From assembly GCF_025698545.1 (NCBI RefSeq), contig NC_068575.1, forward strand, positions 53,949,980 to 54,013,979: a stretch of 64,000 nt of DNA, given 5' to 3'. This DNA is from Gossypium raimondii (lineage: Eukaryota; Streptophyta; Magnoliopsida; Malvales; Malvaceae). The notes beneath the pieces are model-generated. The model was not told the DNA's origin, ran no database searches, and was given only the letters and a program-made list of their open reading frames with translations. Below, in pieces: positions 1-12,000 of the stretch (position 1 is its first letter; every line of letters begins with the position of its first letter). The position numbers and the translations under genes were made by a program.

Positions 1-410
1 CGATTCGTTTTAGTGATACTGGATAAGGGATCGCCATACGTACTAGTGGAATCTGCAACCCCGTGCTTTGATGTATTCACCGTAGGGGTTTCTCCTTCAT
101 GTTGAATTCGAGCCTTAGAAGATTGAGAAAAATAACCAGAGCCTGGGAAATTCTTTTTAGGTATCTTCGACGACAAACCTCGAATCAGATTTTGATCATT
201 CTCCCATGCGTGCTCCACGAAATTTGGATCACACCTGCATTAGAATTTAGGAACCTTCATTAATAACCTAAAGAAGAAAACTGTCAGAAGAAACACCTTG
301 AAAATACATTGTTATAGCTTGAAATATATATATACATACATGGATGATAAATTAGGGAAGGGAGTTGTGATCCTGCGAGGGATTGATTCAGGGGTCGGTT
401 TTTCTGCCAT
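1..410 (-). CDS. 5' end of an unidentified gene, possibly PIF/PIL-type bHLH (partial)
   Basis: Two exons join in frame on the minus strand: exon 1 at 410-340 (ATG at 410, donor gtatgt) and exon 2 from 234 (acceptor gcag) to the window edge. The split codon AT|G is restored exactly and the joined frame stays open for about 100 residues, so this is a real gene start. The protein begins MAEKPTPESIPRRI and holds the segment FVEHAWENDQNLIRG near residues 27-41. That segment loosely resembles the active-phytochrome-binding motif of PIF factors (E-L-x-W-x-N-G-Q) followed by SSK/SSR. The Arabidopsis neighbour of ASY3 and IAA20 is PIL1, which fits the position. The bHLH domain would lie outside the window, so the family name is a hypothesis; the exon structure is much surer. 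Confidence 0.5.
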
Positions 411-1389
411 TTGAGGATGATATCCAGAATGCGTTTCGAGTTACTTAAAAAAAAAAAAAAAAGAGAACCCGAGAAGTTCAACGGTTAACCCGTCCTTAAT
501 TTACTCCTTTTGGTGTTGCAGTTGAATACGTAGCCTTACTAAGTTAAACCTAGACCAAGAACACTCGACACTGAGTTAAGAACATCAAATCAAATACTGC
601 AAAATAGAATGAGTGGAATTCTTAAGAAAAATATTTATAAAACAGTAGTGATAAGACGATGAGGCATCCACAACATTGAAGGTTGTCACTAACCTTTAAA
701 TATGTTCTTGGCCCACATTTTGTGCCCCACTACCTAAAAAGATAGGATTTTTGAACCATTATCATTTACTGCCAAAAGAAAAAATATTACAAAAACCTTT
801 TTCCTTTTTTACGAAATAGTCCGTTTTTACTTATTAGAATATTCACCGTTCAATCCTGACTATTTAATAAAAAGATATCGAGGATGATACTTATTTTAAA
901 ATATAATATTATTTATCTTAAAAAAAATATTGTCAATTAAGTCTTTATTCATTTGGTATCAATATTGTTATCACTATAGGAGGGCGTGAGTTCGAATGCT
1001 CTGTAACGTATTGTCCGGGTTAGGGAAGGGCTAAATGCACTATAAAGTTTATCATAATGTTGTTGCAATTAATGGAAGTAATAGAATATGCACGATATAA
1101 TTAAAATGTAAAATATAATATTAAAATAAAATTTTGAACATTTAATGGAAAAATTAATGTGTTGTTGTAAATAGCACATGTAAAATTTTTATTAGGTTTT
1201 TAAAAAATAAAAAGATTAAAATACACTCGTATAATATTAACTTACTTTAATTACGAAAAGATATATTTAATTTTTCTAACTAAGTTGGTGACACCAATTC
1301 AGTCAAGAGCTTAAATAATAATAAAGATATATAATTGGTGAAGGTAATAAAATATGCATTATCATTAGATAAATTTGTTCCCCTCAATC
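411..1389. other. Intergenic, AT-rich; likely upstream region of the left-edge gene
   Basis: No coding sequence is recognised. The stretch is AT-rich with scattered poly-A/T runs. It contains the upstream flank of the minus-strand gene that starts at 410 and the 3' flank of the LINE. Nothing specific was found beyond a weak tRNA-B-box-like string near 990. Confidence 0.5.
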
Positions 1390-2758
1390 CGGAGTCTCTG
1401 TCATCGTTGGTCAATTTACACCACCGCGTTAGCAAAGCTGGGCACTTCATTCATTAGATAAGTTTGTTCCATCCTTTTTTATCCCTTCAGTTGTATGAAA
1501 TTCTTTATTTAAACTTTTTGCATCCTTTATGTAGGCCGAGATTTCAGATCTATCTTCCTCATCCATCTGAGCCTTCTTTACACAGTCAGTAAATCCTCTT
1601 CGACCTCCATCACCCTTATACCTAGATTCAAATCCATCAACATTGCTTGGATGCAAGCCAGCGCTTTAGTCGCAAACGCCAAAAGTATGTTTTCGTTAAT
1701 CACTATTTTCGAGTCTATCACATATCCTCTTGAATCCCTAATAACAATACTAGAACATGACCTCTTTTCTTGATTTCTATATGCAACATCAAAATTTAAC
1801 TTAACGCATGGGTTTTCCGGTGTCTTCCATTACTCAATCACCTCCCTCTTCTCCGGTAACTTATTGCTTAGATTATCCAACTCCTTAAGATAATTCTTAA
1901 TAAAGTTTTCAGTGACTAATCCATCTTTTTTCTCACTTTCGTGCACCCATTTTTTTATGTCCATCCAAATTGCCCTTAGAGCACATACAAATACTCTACA
2001 CTGATTTTTCAAATTCTGTTAAAAATGTAGGCAATTCATTCTCTATTTCCCATGTCTGCAATAGTTTGAAACACATGTTCTGTTGTTTCTACCTCCTTTG
2101 TAATTTGACAGTCATGCATCACATGTTTTGTTGTTTCTGTTTCCTCTTTGCATCTAGTACAAACTGTCGTTCCAATCAGCCTTTTGTGACGTAGATTATT
2201 AAATGTAGGAAGAAAATTACAGGCTATTCTCCATGTTATAATTTTTATTTTTAGTGGTTGATTCAATAGCCATATTTTCTTATAAAGATTCTCTCTCGTG
2301 TTCTAATTGTAACTAGCATTAAGATTTGTGAGTCATTGTACTAGAAGCTTGTAACCACTACGAACAGAGTACTCGCCTGATGCTTTACCTTTCCATACCC
2401 TATGTTCATTGTATGGACATCGTGCCAATGGAATACGAAGAATTCTTTCTACATCCCTTTAACTAAAGGTATTGGTAATTAGATCAACTTTCCATCTTTT
2501 AATAATAAGCTCTATCAAATCAGCTACTAACTTAATATCCTATAGACTAATTAAATCTTGTATTTTGTAGTCCACACTTCCCAGTACCCAAGCATCTTCC
2601 ATTATCGAGATAGAAGTCCTTATACTCACCTGCCAGCACAAGCCCACCTGTAGGAGACCCTTGGTATCCCACACATTTTGCCAGGTATAAGAAGGCAAAT
2701 TACTTAAACCTGCATTAATAAAATCTATCAATGGATAATTTTTTTTCCTTTAGGGTAT
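1390..2758 (-). pseudogene. LINE ORF2 C-terminus: zf-RVT and RNase H remnant
   Basis: The order on the minus strand is GLSNLPSYTWQNVWDTKGLL (2731-2540 frame), then the zf-RVT block TWRIACNFLPTFNNLRHKRL with a CxxC-H-C pattern (2266-2036), then an RNase H block with ACIQAMLMDLNLGIRVMEVE. Stops and frame changes are frequent. The end after VPSFANAV near 1400 resembles the usual C-terminus of these proteins. Confidence 0.75.
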
Positions 2759-5451
2759 TGTCGAAACCACCTTTTTTTGAAAACAAAAAAGTTTAGTAGT
2801 CGACCTAAAAACGAAAATTGGAGTCGCCACCGATCTTTTAAAGAGGTGTGATTAGATCACCTTGAAAACGATTTTAGGTCTACGAATTTTGAGAAAATAG
2901 GTTCGAGAGTCAGTTACGCACGAGGAAGGGTTAGCACCCTCATAACGCCCAAAATTAGTACCGAATTGATTGTTTAATGTCTTAGTGTCGAGAATTTGAA
3001 AAGATTTTAAAATACGATCCTTTCCATTTTATTAATGTTGATTTTATAAAAGATGCTTGGATAAATCGAGGCGAATGCTAAAAGACCTTCTCGTCTCAGA
3101 GTAATAAAATTTCATGCCCAATACATTAGGACACGACATTTTTAGTCCTCGAGAATAAGCTTGTCTTTTGATTTTCAAAACTCTTGCAGTGAAGTTAAAA
3201 AGGAATATTCAATTACCTTAAGTCAGATGAAAAACCGAAACCCAATACGTTAGGGCACGATTCCTCAAAATTCCTAGCATTGAATATTGCCCTTATTATT
3301 TTTTTAAAATCTTCATTTCGAGAAAACGACATGTCACATCCAATACATTAGGACACGACGTATCGAATTCCCGAGAATGAGTTTTTATTTATGTGTTTTG
3401 ATTAAAGAAAATTTTCAATTATTTAGATTCAACGAGGAAAATTGGAACCCAATACGTTAGGGCTCAATTCTCTCGAGGATTCTAAATTTCGAGTATTGCG
3501 TTATTTTTTAAAACTTTTTGAATAAAAATGCTCTCGATACTTGAATGATATTAAACGAAACTTTTGAACGAATAAAGCGCAATGGATTAGCAATATACAA
3601 TACGAAACGATAATTTGTGAACCGAAATGTATTCTAATGAACTACGAATAATTAATAAATACATATAAGCAATACAATACGCATAAGAGCAATAATCTCA
3701 TACCATATATTATGCTAACATTCAAAGACTAATGAATCTAAAGTCAATCAAAATACCAAACAAATTAACACAAATGAAATTGCACAAACTCTTAAAATAA
3801 TTTAAGAAATATGAAAGAAGGAAATTATAGATTTAAAATAAATAATATTTATGTACGTGAAAATTTGAAATAAATCAAAATATAGTTAAAATAAACACTA
3901 CATAAAATAATAGTATCTAAATAAATTTTAAAATAAATATTATATGAAAAAGAAAATCAAATACATAAAATAATATATTTATTAATTTAAATAAGTTATG
4001 CATATGGAATGAAAAAACTTCGTGTAAATAATAGTATATAGCAATATATATATATAAATAGGTAAAGAAAAATATAACTAAATATAATAGTATCAATAAT
4101 AATATGAGTAATAATAATAATAATAATAACAATAATAATAATGAAAATATTAAACTAATCAAAAGAAGCAAATAACACAAAAAGAGGACTAAATTGCAAC
4201 TAAAACGAAATTAATCGGAAATAGTATAAATAAGCAAAATAAGGGCCATTGTGCAATGCGCGAATAATATGGGGGCGAGTGGAAATATCTCGCTTCCCAA
4301 ACGCTGCAAAGATAACATGGACCCAGATGAAATCAACAACAAATTATGCTGCTCAAAATTAAAGAAATTAAAAGGATCGAATTGAAACACAGCGCAAAAT
4401 AAGGACTTAGCGCGCAATTATCCCTCTCCATACCAAAATGCGCAGATCTAGCCGCGGTTGGATCGGGTCATCGGGTATGTCGCTAAACGGCGTCGTATCA
4501 TGGCCACTGCTCAGGCTCTGAACGACGTCGTTTCTTTAGTCAAAATAAAGGCTAAATTAAGCCTAAAATCAGCAGACATTTGAAACTCACAAATCAACCC
4601 TAAAAAAACTAATCCCTTCCCCTTCATGCGCCGTTTCAGACTCAGTCGCTCGAAGGCTCTCCGATCCCACACCCGATCTCCGATTACGACGAAGAGGGTG
4701 AGGACTCGGCTTCGCAACAAAGGTAAAATCCTTCACTTTCCTTCCGTTTCCCTTTCTCAAACAATAAATAAAAAGAAAAGAAAAAGGATCAAAAAATTAT
4801 AAAAGAACCAGATAAAAGAAACTCGAAATCACCTTTAAGAAATTACTTTTTCTCTATTGCTTTTTTCAGAATTTTTGATACAATCTCCGTGTGTAAAAAA
4901 AAACCCTTGCAAACGTTAAGAAATGACCTTATATAGTCGAATCGAAAAGAAAAATAAATAAATAAATAAATCAAAATACATCTATTTTTCTCTGCCATCT
5001 TTTCCTATTTTCTTTTTGTCGCTCATTTTTTCGTTTTTCTCTTCGTTTTGCTGCTTGGTTTCGTTTGTTTTGGTTGTTGCAGGTACAAGGCCAGCCTGGA
5101 GATGTACACGCGGACTTATACGAGGCGCAAAGACGCATGAGGATCTGGTTTATCACAGGCCAAGGGCGTAAAGTCAAAGCTAGGGTTTCACTTGGAATCG
5201 GGCCATGTAAACTGGGTTAGAGTATTTTGGGCTCGGGTTTGATGTAATGTATTTTGGGTTTGGTTATTTAATTTCTAGTATGTAATTAGGTGGTGTATTG
5301 GGCTGACTAGGTTAGGTATTAGGAAATTTGGATTGGGCTATTTTGGGCCTGCTATTGTAATAAAAAACTGAACATTTTATTTATTTTATATATATCTATT
5401 TTATATTTTGGTTTTACTTGGGCTCGGGCCGGGCAAAATTTGGGTATTACA
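2759..5451 (+). mobile_element. Solo LTR, Ty3/Gypsy-like (family A), TSD GGTAT
   Basis: The element starts TGTCGAAACC and ends GGTATTACA. It is flanked by the perfect 5-bp duplication GGTAT (2754-2758 and 5452-5456) and has no internal region, so it is a solo LTR of about 2.69 kb. Diagnostic segments are 'gagtcgccacc' near the start, 'gggttagcaccctcataacgccc', and GC-rich 'cggcgtcgt' motifs before the transcript region. It is inserted in the LINE. The same family recurs at 42185-43349, 46769-49479 and 49512-52135. Assignment to Gypsy (possibly Tat/Ogre-like) is from memory. Confidence 0.85.
3110..3475 (+). repeat. Four-fold CCCAATACRTTAGGRCACGA motif inside LTR family A
   Basis: The motif occurs near 3117, 3240, 3338 and 3450, about 100-120 bp apart. 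Similar spaced copies occur in reverse orientation at about 48765-49110 and forward at about 49885-50025 in the other family A LTRs. The regular spacing is a property of the LTR family. Confidence 0.75.
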
Positions 5452-5792
5452 GGTATGCGCAAGGAAGGAATTAGGATAACAAGTTAATCGCTATCCTTGT
5501 TTTGCTAATAGTGCTAAATTAAACTCGGTTAAGCTCCTAAAGTCAAGAGCTCTATTTTCTTTTAGTTCTCACGATTGTCTCTATTCACACCAACGAATCC
5601 CACGTTTCTTATGACTTTTTGCCACTAAAACTTTCCCATAAGATTTTCCATTCCCACGAAAAGAGATTTTGGGAGAGGAAAACAAGACATAGAATATGTC
5701 GGAATTGCTTGCAATATGGATTTTATATAAACCTCTTTTTTTTCCCTGTAATAAAAACTTGGTGCTCCAACTATCAATTTTACTTTTAATGC
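5452..5792 (-). pseudogene. LINE RT C-terminal segment between two solo LTRs
   Basis: This short island encodes SIKSKIDSWSTKFL and KSHKKRGIRWCE, the standard sequence after the catalytic core of plant LINE reverse transcriptases. It lies between two solo LTRs and reads on into 2757-1390 once the LTR at 2759-5451 is ignored, which confirms that both LTRs landed inside one LINE. Confidence 0.85.
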
Positions 5793-7093
5793 TGTAATGA
5801 CCCAAAATTCACGGGCATCGGAAAAGTATAATATCGGGCCTCCGTCTTAGTAAACTGAGTCTGAAAATAATTATTAAAAATATTTACTAGACTAGTTGTG
5901 TATTTAATTAGGTTTTAAAAAGGTGAATTTAGCTTAATTAACAGTAATTAAGAAAAGGGATTAAAATGAATAAAGGGTAAAAGTCTAATTATAAATCAAA
6001 AGAAAATAAAAGGGACTAAATAGGTAAATAAGCCAATGGCTTAAGAATAGGCGGCAATACATGGGAAAAATCTTAGATATTTATATTATTTATTTATATA
6101 ATATATAAATTAATTATAAAGTATATTATTAAATTAATTATATTATAAATATTATATTAAGAAATAAATTAAATAAGGACAAATGTATAGTGATGATAAT
6201 AGACAAGTGGGTGGTGTTGGTAAATACATGTGTAATAATAATAAACATATGTATTTAAGAATAAAATATATTACTTATTAATTAAGTAAATATATTATTA
6301 TATTGTTATAATTAAAACAATAAAGTAAATAAAAGAAAGTAAAGAAATAAAAACAAAAGAAAAGAAACAGAATAGAAAGAACAAAGAAACAGAGAAGCAA
6401 ACGAAACAGGGAAGAAAGAAGAAAAAGAAAGAAAAAGGGAAAATAGATTTTAAAGCTTGGAGTTAATTTGGTAAGTCAATTAAGCCCTTTTATTTAGTTT
6501 TGATGATTTAGAAGTTTTAAAACAAAGTTTTGATGAAATTAAGTTGATAGTTTGGAAGTTTATAGTTTTTTTAAGCATGATTCATGTTGAATAAAGTGTT
6601 GAATTAGAGATTTAATTGAATAAATTTCAAGTTAGAATTGATAAAAGGATTAAATTATAAAAGAAACTATAAGTTTTATGTGTTAGGGACTAAATTGGGG
6701 AAAATTCAAAATTAGGAAAATATGCTGAAATTTTAATAGTTAAATTTTAAGTTTGGATGAAATTTGAATAGAAATAGAGTGTGAATTGAATTAGGAAAGT
6801 AAGCGGATTTAGTTAGGATTAAATTGAGAATAATGAAGAAATTGAATAGAAATTTAATTATTTATCATAATTAGTGTTGAAATTAATAGTATAAATTATT
6901 ATTATTTTCGTAGCTAACAAAGAACCGGAGGCATCGGCATCAAAAGGAAAAGGGAAAGCTATCGAGGACTAAAGCGGGAGATTCACGGTTTGTATTACTA
7001 TAATTCAAGTTATTTATTATTAAATGCTAAATTTTAATTTATGTGTCTAGTAAATGAAATGTGAGGTAAGTATTAATATTAGTATTATTATTT

Positions 7094-7137
<44 letters not shown>
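7094..7137. repeat. (ATT)n microsatellite
   Basis: About fourteen consecutive TTA/ATT triplets lie inside solo LTR family B. Smaller AAT/ATT tracts are found near 4100-4140 and 47947-47972 in family A LTRs. Confidence 0.95.
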
Positions 7138-7447
7138 GAGTGGGAATTAAATTGAATAGTTGATATGAATTAATATTTGAATTGTTTGTTGATTGAAAGC
7201 GGGAAATGAATTTGAATCGAATTGTGAATAGTATTAAATTGTATGAAAATGTATTGAGTTGTGAAAATGTGTGACTTTGTGAAATAATTATTGATTGAAA
7301 GGTGGAAAAATGATTGAATTGAAAATGTGAGGAATTGTGATTGAATTGAGAATATATGTGATTTAAATACCCTATTAACTAGTCGGGCTGAGTCGGATAT
7401 AGTTGGCATGCCATAGGATTGGAAGAGTTCAGGATACTTGACCTCGA

Positions 7448-7585
7448 GTCGATGAGACACTGGTGTCACAATATTTCTTCGGATAGATTCGATGAGGTAC
7501 TGGTACCAACTTTCTTGACTTGGCCGATGAGACACTGGGTGTCAACTATTGCTTCGAACTATCCGATGAGGCACTGGATGCCATT
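7448..7585 (+). repeat. Four short repeats CGATGAGRYACTGG
   Basis: Copies begin near 7449, 7490, 7526 and 7562. Each reads CGATGAG followed by ACACTGG, GTACTGG or GCACTGG and then a TGTCA/TACCA/TGCCA-type end. Spacing is about 36-41 bp. They lie in the middle of the solo LTR. Confidence 0.8.
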
Positions 7586-8480
7586 CTGGTGTGTTTGGTT
7601 GGATCCGTGTATCCGCCAAAGTCTGAGTTTTGTTAACAGGGTAAATGATGAAATGATAAACCGAACGAGTTGGTCAAACGAGCTATTGAAATGATATGAA
7701 AAAGTTGAATTGTGAATTGAAATGTGAAATGAGATTGAGAAATGAACCTAAGGTTCATGATTTGTTCAAACTCAAATTGTGGATATATGATATTGGTTGA
7801 TGAATTGTTACTGTTGAGATATTGAATTTAAATTGTATATACGAATTATGCATTACATGTTTATTATTGTTATAATTTGAATTATGGTAATACCACTGAG
7901 TATGAAATACTCAGCGTACGGTTGTTTTCGTGCGCAGGTCGATAGAAGTCAAAGGTCCCGGTTCAGCATCCAGACTAATCCCGACTTCAGCATAACTTTG
8001 GTGATATATATTTTCCTTTGGGTAATGTGGCATGTACATAGGATGTGTATAAAGGTTATTATGTTTTATTATAAATGGTTAAAAATGTTAGTATTATAAG
8101 TTTAAGATTTATAATGAAAGAAGTTTATCTATTTTGATTTATTTATTACCTTGTTAAATTTAAATTGATATTATATCGATTGAGTTTGATTAGAAGGAAT
8201 TTAGAATAGAAAATGAGAATGTGACATGAATTGGTTGATTTTATTTTATTTGAAAATGTTATGATTTTAAATTGCAGGGGGTTTGATGTAAAAATAAGCA
8301 GAAATGATGCCGAAATTTTTCTAAAAATGAATGAAATCAATTAGTAAAATTTATAACAATTTATGAATTATTTTAATAGGTTGGTTATTTATTTAAGAAT
8401 TATTTGTAAATTGCTTGGTATGTTCGGTAATGCCTCGTAACCCTGTTCTGACGACGGTTTGGGGTTAGGGGGTGTTACAA

Positions 8481-9409
8481 ATGTGGTCATTTAAAGCTTG
8501 GAGCACCCCACGTTTTGCCCGTCCCACAATGCTGGGAAGCCCCAAATATTTTTTTGAATTTTCAAAACTTCTAACACCAAGAATATTTGCTAGTAAATTT
8601 CTTTCTCGATCGTTAACATTTGAACTATAAAAACCTGTAGACTTCTCAAAATTGACATATTGTCCAATGCACCATTCATACTCCTTCAGAATGTTTTTGA
8701 GAACATTGGCCCCATTCTTATTTGCCTCCCCAAATAAAATACGATCGTCTGCAAATATAATATGCATTATCTGAGGACCTCTACGACAAACCTTAACCCC
8801 TTTCAATAAACTTTCCTCCTGAGCTAATCTTATTAAAGAGGACAAGCCTTCACCACATAACAGAAATAAATAAGGGCTCAATGGGTCTCCTTGATGCAGC
8901 CCATTCGTTGGATGAAACACCTCTCCCGCTTCCCTATTAATAATTATTGTGTAGGATATTGTGGAAATTCATTGCATAATGAAGTCTATCCACTTTTCAT
9001 CAAAACCCAATTTTGACATGATCCTCTTAAGAAAACTCCATTCAACCCGGTCATAGGCTTTACTCATATCCAACTTTAGAGCCAAAAAACTCTTTCGACT
9101 CGTCCTTTTTCTTTTAAAGTGTGTAAAATCTCATAGCCAAGCAATACATTATCAGTTATCAAAAGCCTAGGAACAAACACACTTTACGCTTCATCAATAC
9201 AAAGGTCCAAAATTTTTTAAAGTCTATTAGCAACAGTCTTAGAGATCGTTTTATAAATAACTATACATAAACTTATAAGATGGAAGTTTGTTAAATTTTT
9301 CGGGTGGGAAATATTTGGGATCAATACAATATTTGTAATATTAATGGGTTCCAATGACATACCTCGATTTAGGATTTCCAGACAGTGAGAGCTGACATCC
9401 CATCCCAAA
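8481..9409 (-). pseudogene. LINE reverse transcriptase core remnant
   Basis: The frame at 9408-9217 carries INITNIVLIPNISHPKNLTNF followed by PISL-like and ISKTVANRL blocks, equivalent to RT motifs 1-2 of plant LINEs. The 8920-8465 frame carries GLHQGDPLSPYLFLLCGEGL and the catalytic FADD block as IIFADDRILFGEA, then YLGLPSIVGR. The middle is frameshifted. A solo LTR is inserted at 8479, and the RT thumb continues beyond it at 5792-5581. Confidence 0.85.
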
Positions 9410-10793
9410 ATATGCCAAAACTTTTAGAAAAATAGTGTTGGGTATCCATCTGTTCCCAATGCCTTTGTTGGTCTCATTCCTTTCAACACCATATATAATT
9501 CCTCCTCCTTATATTCTGCAGTTATCATCTTATTCATGCTTTCAGTGATACACCTCTTTACTCTCGAAAGAATATGATTCGGGTTTTCAGTACTTTTTAT
9601 GATAAAAAGTTCATGAAAATAATTTTGTGCAATCTTCTTTATCGCTCCACCTTTCGAAGTCGCCCTACATTCTCATATTGCAGACTACGAATTTTATTCA
9701 TTCATCGACGTTGAGAAGCAAAGTTATGAAAAAACATCTTTTTTTTATCCCATTTATGTAACCAATTTGCACATGCCCCCTGTTTCCAATAAAACTTTTC
9801 TTTCTCGATTTTTGAATTAAGGTGCAACTTGACTTCCAATAATTCCGCAAGCGTTTCCTCATCCCTATCCTAATTGTTTAAATAATCCAACTTTCTTGTG
9901 AGGTCTTGCATAAGCACGCCTCGTTTCGTTCAGACTTTCCTCTCTCAATATTTCAAGCCCCTTTGCAATATAGTCAATTTCTCCATTGCATTACCTGCAC
10001 TTACCTCCCATAATCTTCGGGCTTCCCCTTCACATGTTTCCTCTAAAATCCACTAAGCCTTAATACGGAAAATTTTCTTTATTCGCCTTACATCTTTTTG
10101 AATTGTTTGAATATATAATAGACAATGATCCGAGAAAGAGTGAGGTAAATAACTAATCAAAAAATCAAGAAACAAAGCCACTACTCAACGTTAGCAACAC
10201 CTCTATTGAGCCTTTCTCTAATATTCGTATTCGAAAGGTTTCCCTTCTCCCACGTGAACCAAGATCCCAAATATCCAACATTCACTACAGGACATTCTTC
10301 AAGCACCATGCGAAATTTATCCATTCGTCTCTCTTCTCTTGGTACTCATTTTTTTCATAAGCATACGATATTTCATTGAAGTCCCCATAAACCATCCACA
10401 GATAGTTTTAATCCATTCCTAACTACCTCAAGATATTCCACGTTTCCTCTTTGTTACAAATATCGGTGCCCTGTAAAACCCTGTTGTCCTCCATTCAAGA
10501 CTTTCGCCCTCTTCTTTAATGATCACATCAATATAATTTTTCGAATAACTTCAAAGTTAAACCTTGATACCTTATTTCCAAGCTAAAAATATACCTCACT
10601 GTGTTCCTTCAGCTGGAAACACAATACCAGTTTAAAACCCACATCTTTTATGCAACATTTCCATTCGAGGGCTATTTAACTTCGTCTCCATGAAGAAGAA
10701 AATTTGGGAATAATATTTCTTTAACATATGTTGAAGCCTTCTAATAGTCCATAAGTTCTCCAGTCCGCGGACATTCCAACTTAAGAGTTTCAT
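9410..10793 (-). pseudogene. LINE ORF2 N-terminus: AP-endonuclease remnant
   Basis: The start MKLLSWNVRGLENLWTIRRL lies at 10793 on the minus strand. It is followed by FFMETKLNS, a typical EN-domain METK block, and SWFTWEKGNLSNTNIRERL, the usual plant LINE endonuclease block. Stops fall between these blocks, so no protein is made. The linker region toward the reverse transcriptase (about 9410-9900) is recognisable only by position. Confidence 0.75.
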
Positions 10794-11099
10794 TACTCCC
10801 GGTCTGCTTGCCTATTGACAGCCGCCACTCTTTGTTGTACTTGAGCAATAATCCGCTCATTAGTGGACCTTAATGAATCTACAAAAACGGAAACGTTAAA
10901 AACCATATTTTCAGACGAGCCTTTTCTTCCCATCCCTACTTTCTATCAGGCTATCTTCCATGTCCTTCTCCATATCGACCCGATCTATCCCATTAGAGGA
11001 TCCCGCCTTAACTTTATCAGCTTGATTTTTGAATCCTTTCAAATTAAATCCTAATATGGAATTTATTGATTTCCCCCATTCTCTACTTATCACATCCCT

Positions 11100-11898
11100 T
11101 GAATTCTGCCTCATATCACACTTTTCCCAAATTGCATATTCTTCCTCACGGAGCTAAAACTATCCACACTTGTAGCTTTTCTTGTTAATGCCCTCAAAGA
11201 CAAGTCCCAACCCATATTTATTTCTTTCATAACTTGATTAAGTTTGATTGGACAAAAATTATCTCCATGACCTAGACATCTATACAAGAAACAAAAAAGG
11301 ATTAATCTTTCATACCGAAATTGCACATAAGTAAATTTCGATTGAGAGATCATAATTTTCTTTCTTCGCTTCAAAGGCCTTCAGACATCTATCTGCACTC
11401 GGATTCAAAGAAAATTTTTCATCCCTCAATTCAACTGTTTTGTATCATATTCTATGAACTTTCCAACAAAATCACCGAATTGTTTCGCAATATTTTCTAA
11501 AAAAAAACCCGGTGGGAGATCGTGAGCTTGAATCCAAAACGATGAGAAAATAAGAGAAACCTCCATCGGCTCTTCATCTTCCTATAAGCGGTGAAAAAAA
11601 TAATAAATGGTTATTAAAAGTCTATGGAGCCCCATTAATCTTGCTCAATATCCAACTCATGAAAAATTTTGAACAAATAGCATTTTTCTCCGAAATCTGA
11701 TATCTAAACTCGTCTCAAAGGGTGCCAAAGGTTAGCCATCGTGTTTCTCATAATCGAGAAGTGCACCACACTCGCCGTTTGAAAATATCCTACCAAACAA
11801 AGCTCGTAAACTGATTTTCGCAATTCAACATCAATGGGAAGAAACCATTCTTCTTCTTCTCTATCCTCTATGCTAAGACTCTCAATTTATTTTTCCAT
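11100..11898 (-). pseudogene. LINE ORF1 remnant (DUF4283 + CCHC zinc knuckle)
   Basis: The probable ATG is at 11898. Decayed frames give strings typical of plant LINE ORF1 proteins, such as NTMANLWHP and GEKRYLFKIFHELD, then a knuckle with CFLYRCLGHGDNFCP (11111-11374 frame). The first knuckle cysteine appears replaced by F in this copy. ORF1 proteins bind element RNA. Several frame changes separate the conserved blocks. It lies directly upstream of the endonuclease part of ORF2, as in an intact L1. Confidence 0.75.
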
Positions 11899-12000
11899 GT
11901 CGAAAACAAAACTAGTAAAGAACACCGATGAAAACCATAGAAACTAGAAAACAATGAAATAAACATAAATCACAAAAACATGATACAGATAGCAAACATA

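Larger units (their letters stand above)
5793..8479 (+). mobile_element. Solo LTR, Ty3/Gypsy-like (family B), near-TSD AATGC/AATGT
   Basis: The element starts TGTAATGACCC and ends GGGGGTGTTACA, with flanks AATGC (5788-5792) and AATGT (8480-8484), four of five identical. No internal coding region exists. It carries an (ATT)n microsatellite and a four-copy CGATGAG repeat. Its 3' end (gtaaccctgttc ... gggtgttaca) matches that of the LTR at 55209-57292, so the two are related families. It is inserted in the LINE reverse transcriptase. Confidence 0.8.
1390..12000 (-). mobile_element. L1-type LINE (non-LTR retrotransposon), near full length, split by two solo LTRs
   Basis: Read on the minus strand, the pieces follow the order of plant L1 elements: an ORF1 with a DUF4283-like N-terminus and CCHC knuckle, then an ORF2 with AP-endonuclease, reverse transcriptase, zf-RVT and RNase H. 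Conserved strings include MKLLSWNVRGL (endonuclease start near 10793), GLHQGDPLSPYLF and FADD (RT) and TWRIACNFLPT (zf-RVT). Two solo LTRs (2759-5451 and 5793-8479) interrupt it and account for about 5.4 kb, leaving about 5.2 kb of LINE. Stops and frameshifts are frequent in both ORFs, so it is long dead. The 5' and 3' limits are approximate: no clear poly-A tail or target duplication was seen. Confidence 0.85.

Noticed and set aside
980-1015. tRNA B-box-like string GAGTTCGAATGC as a possible SINE
   Set aside because: No A box at the right distance, no tail and no duplication; only a weak B-box match.
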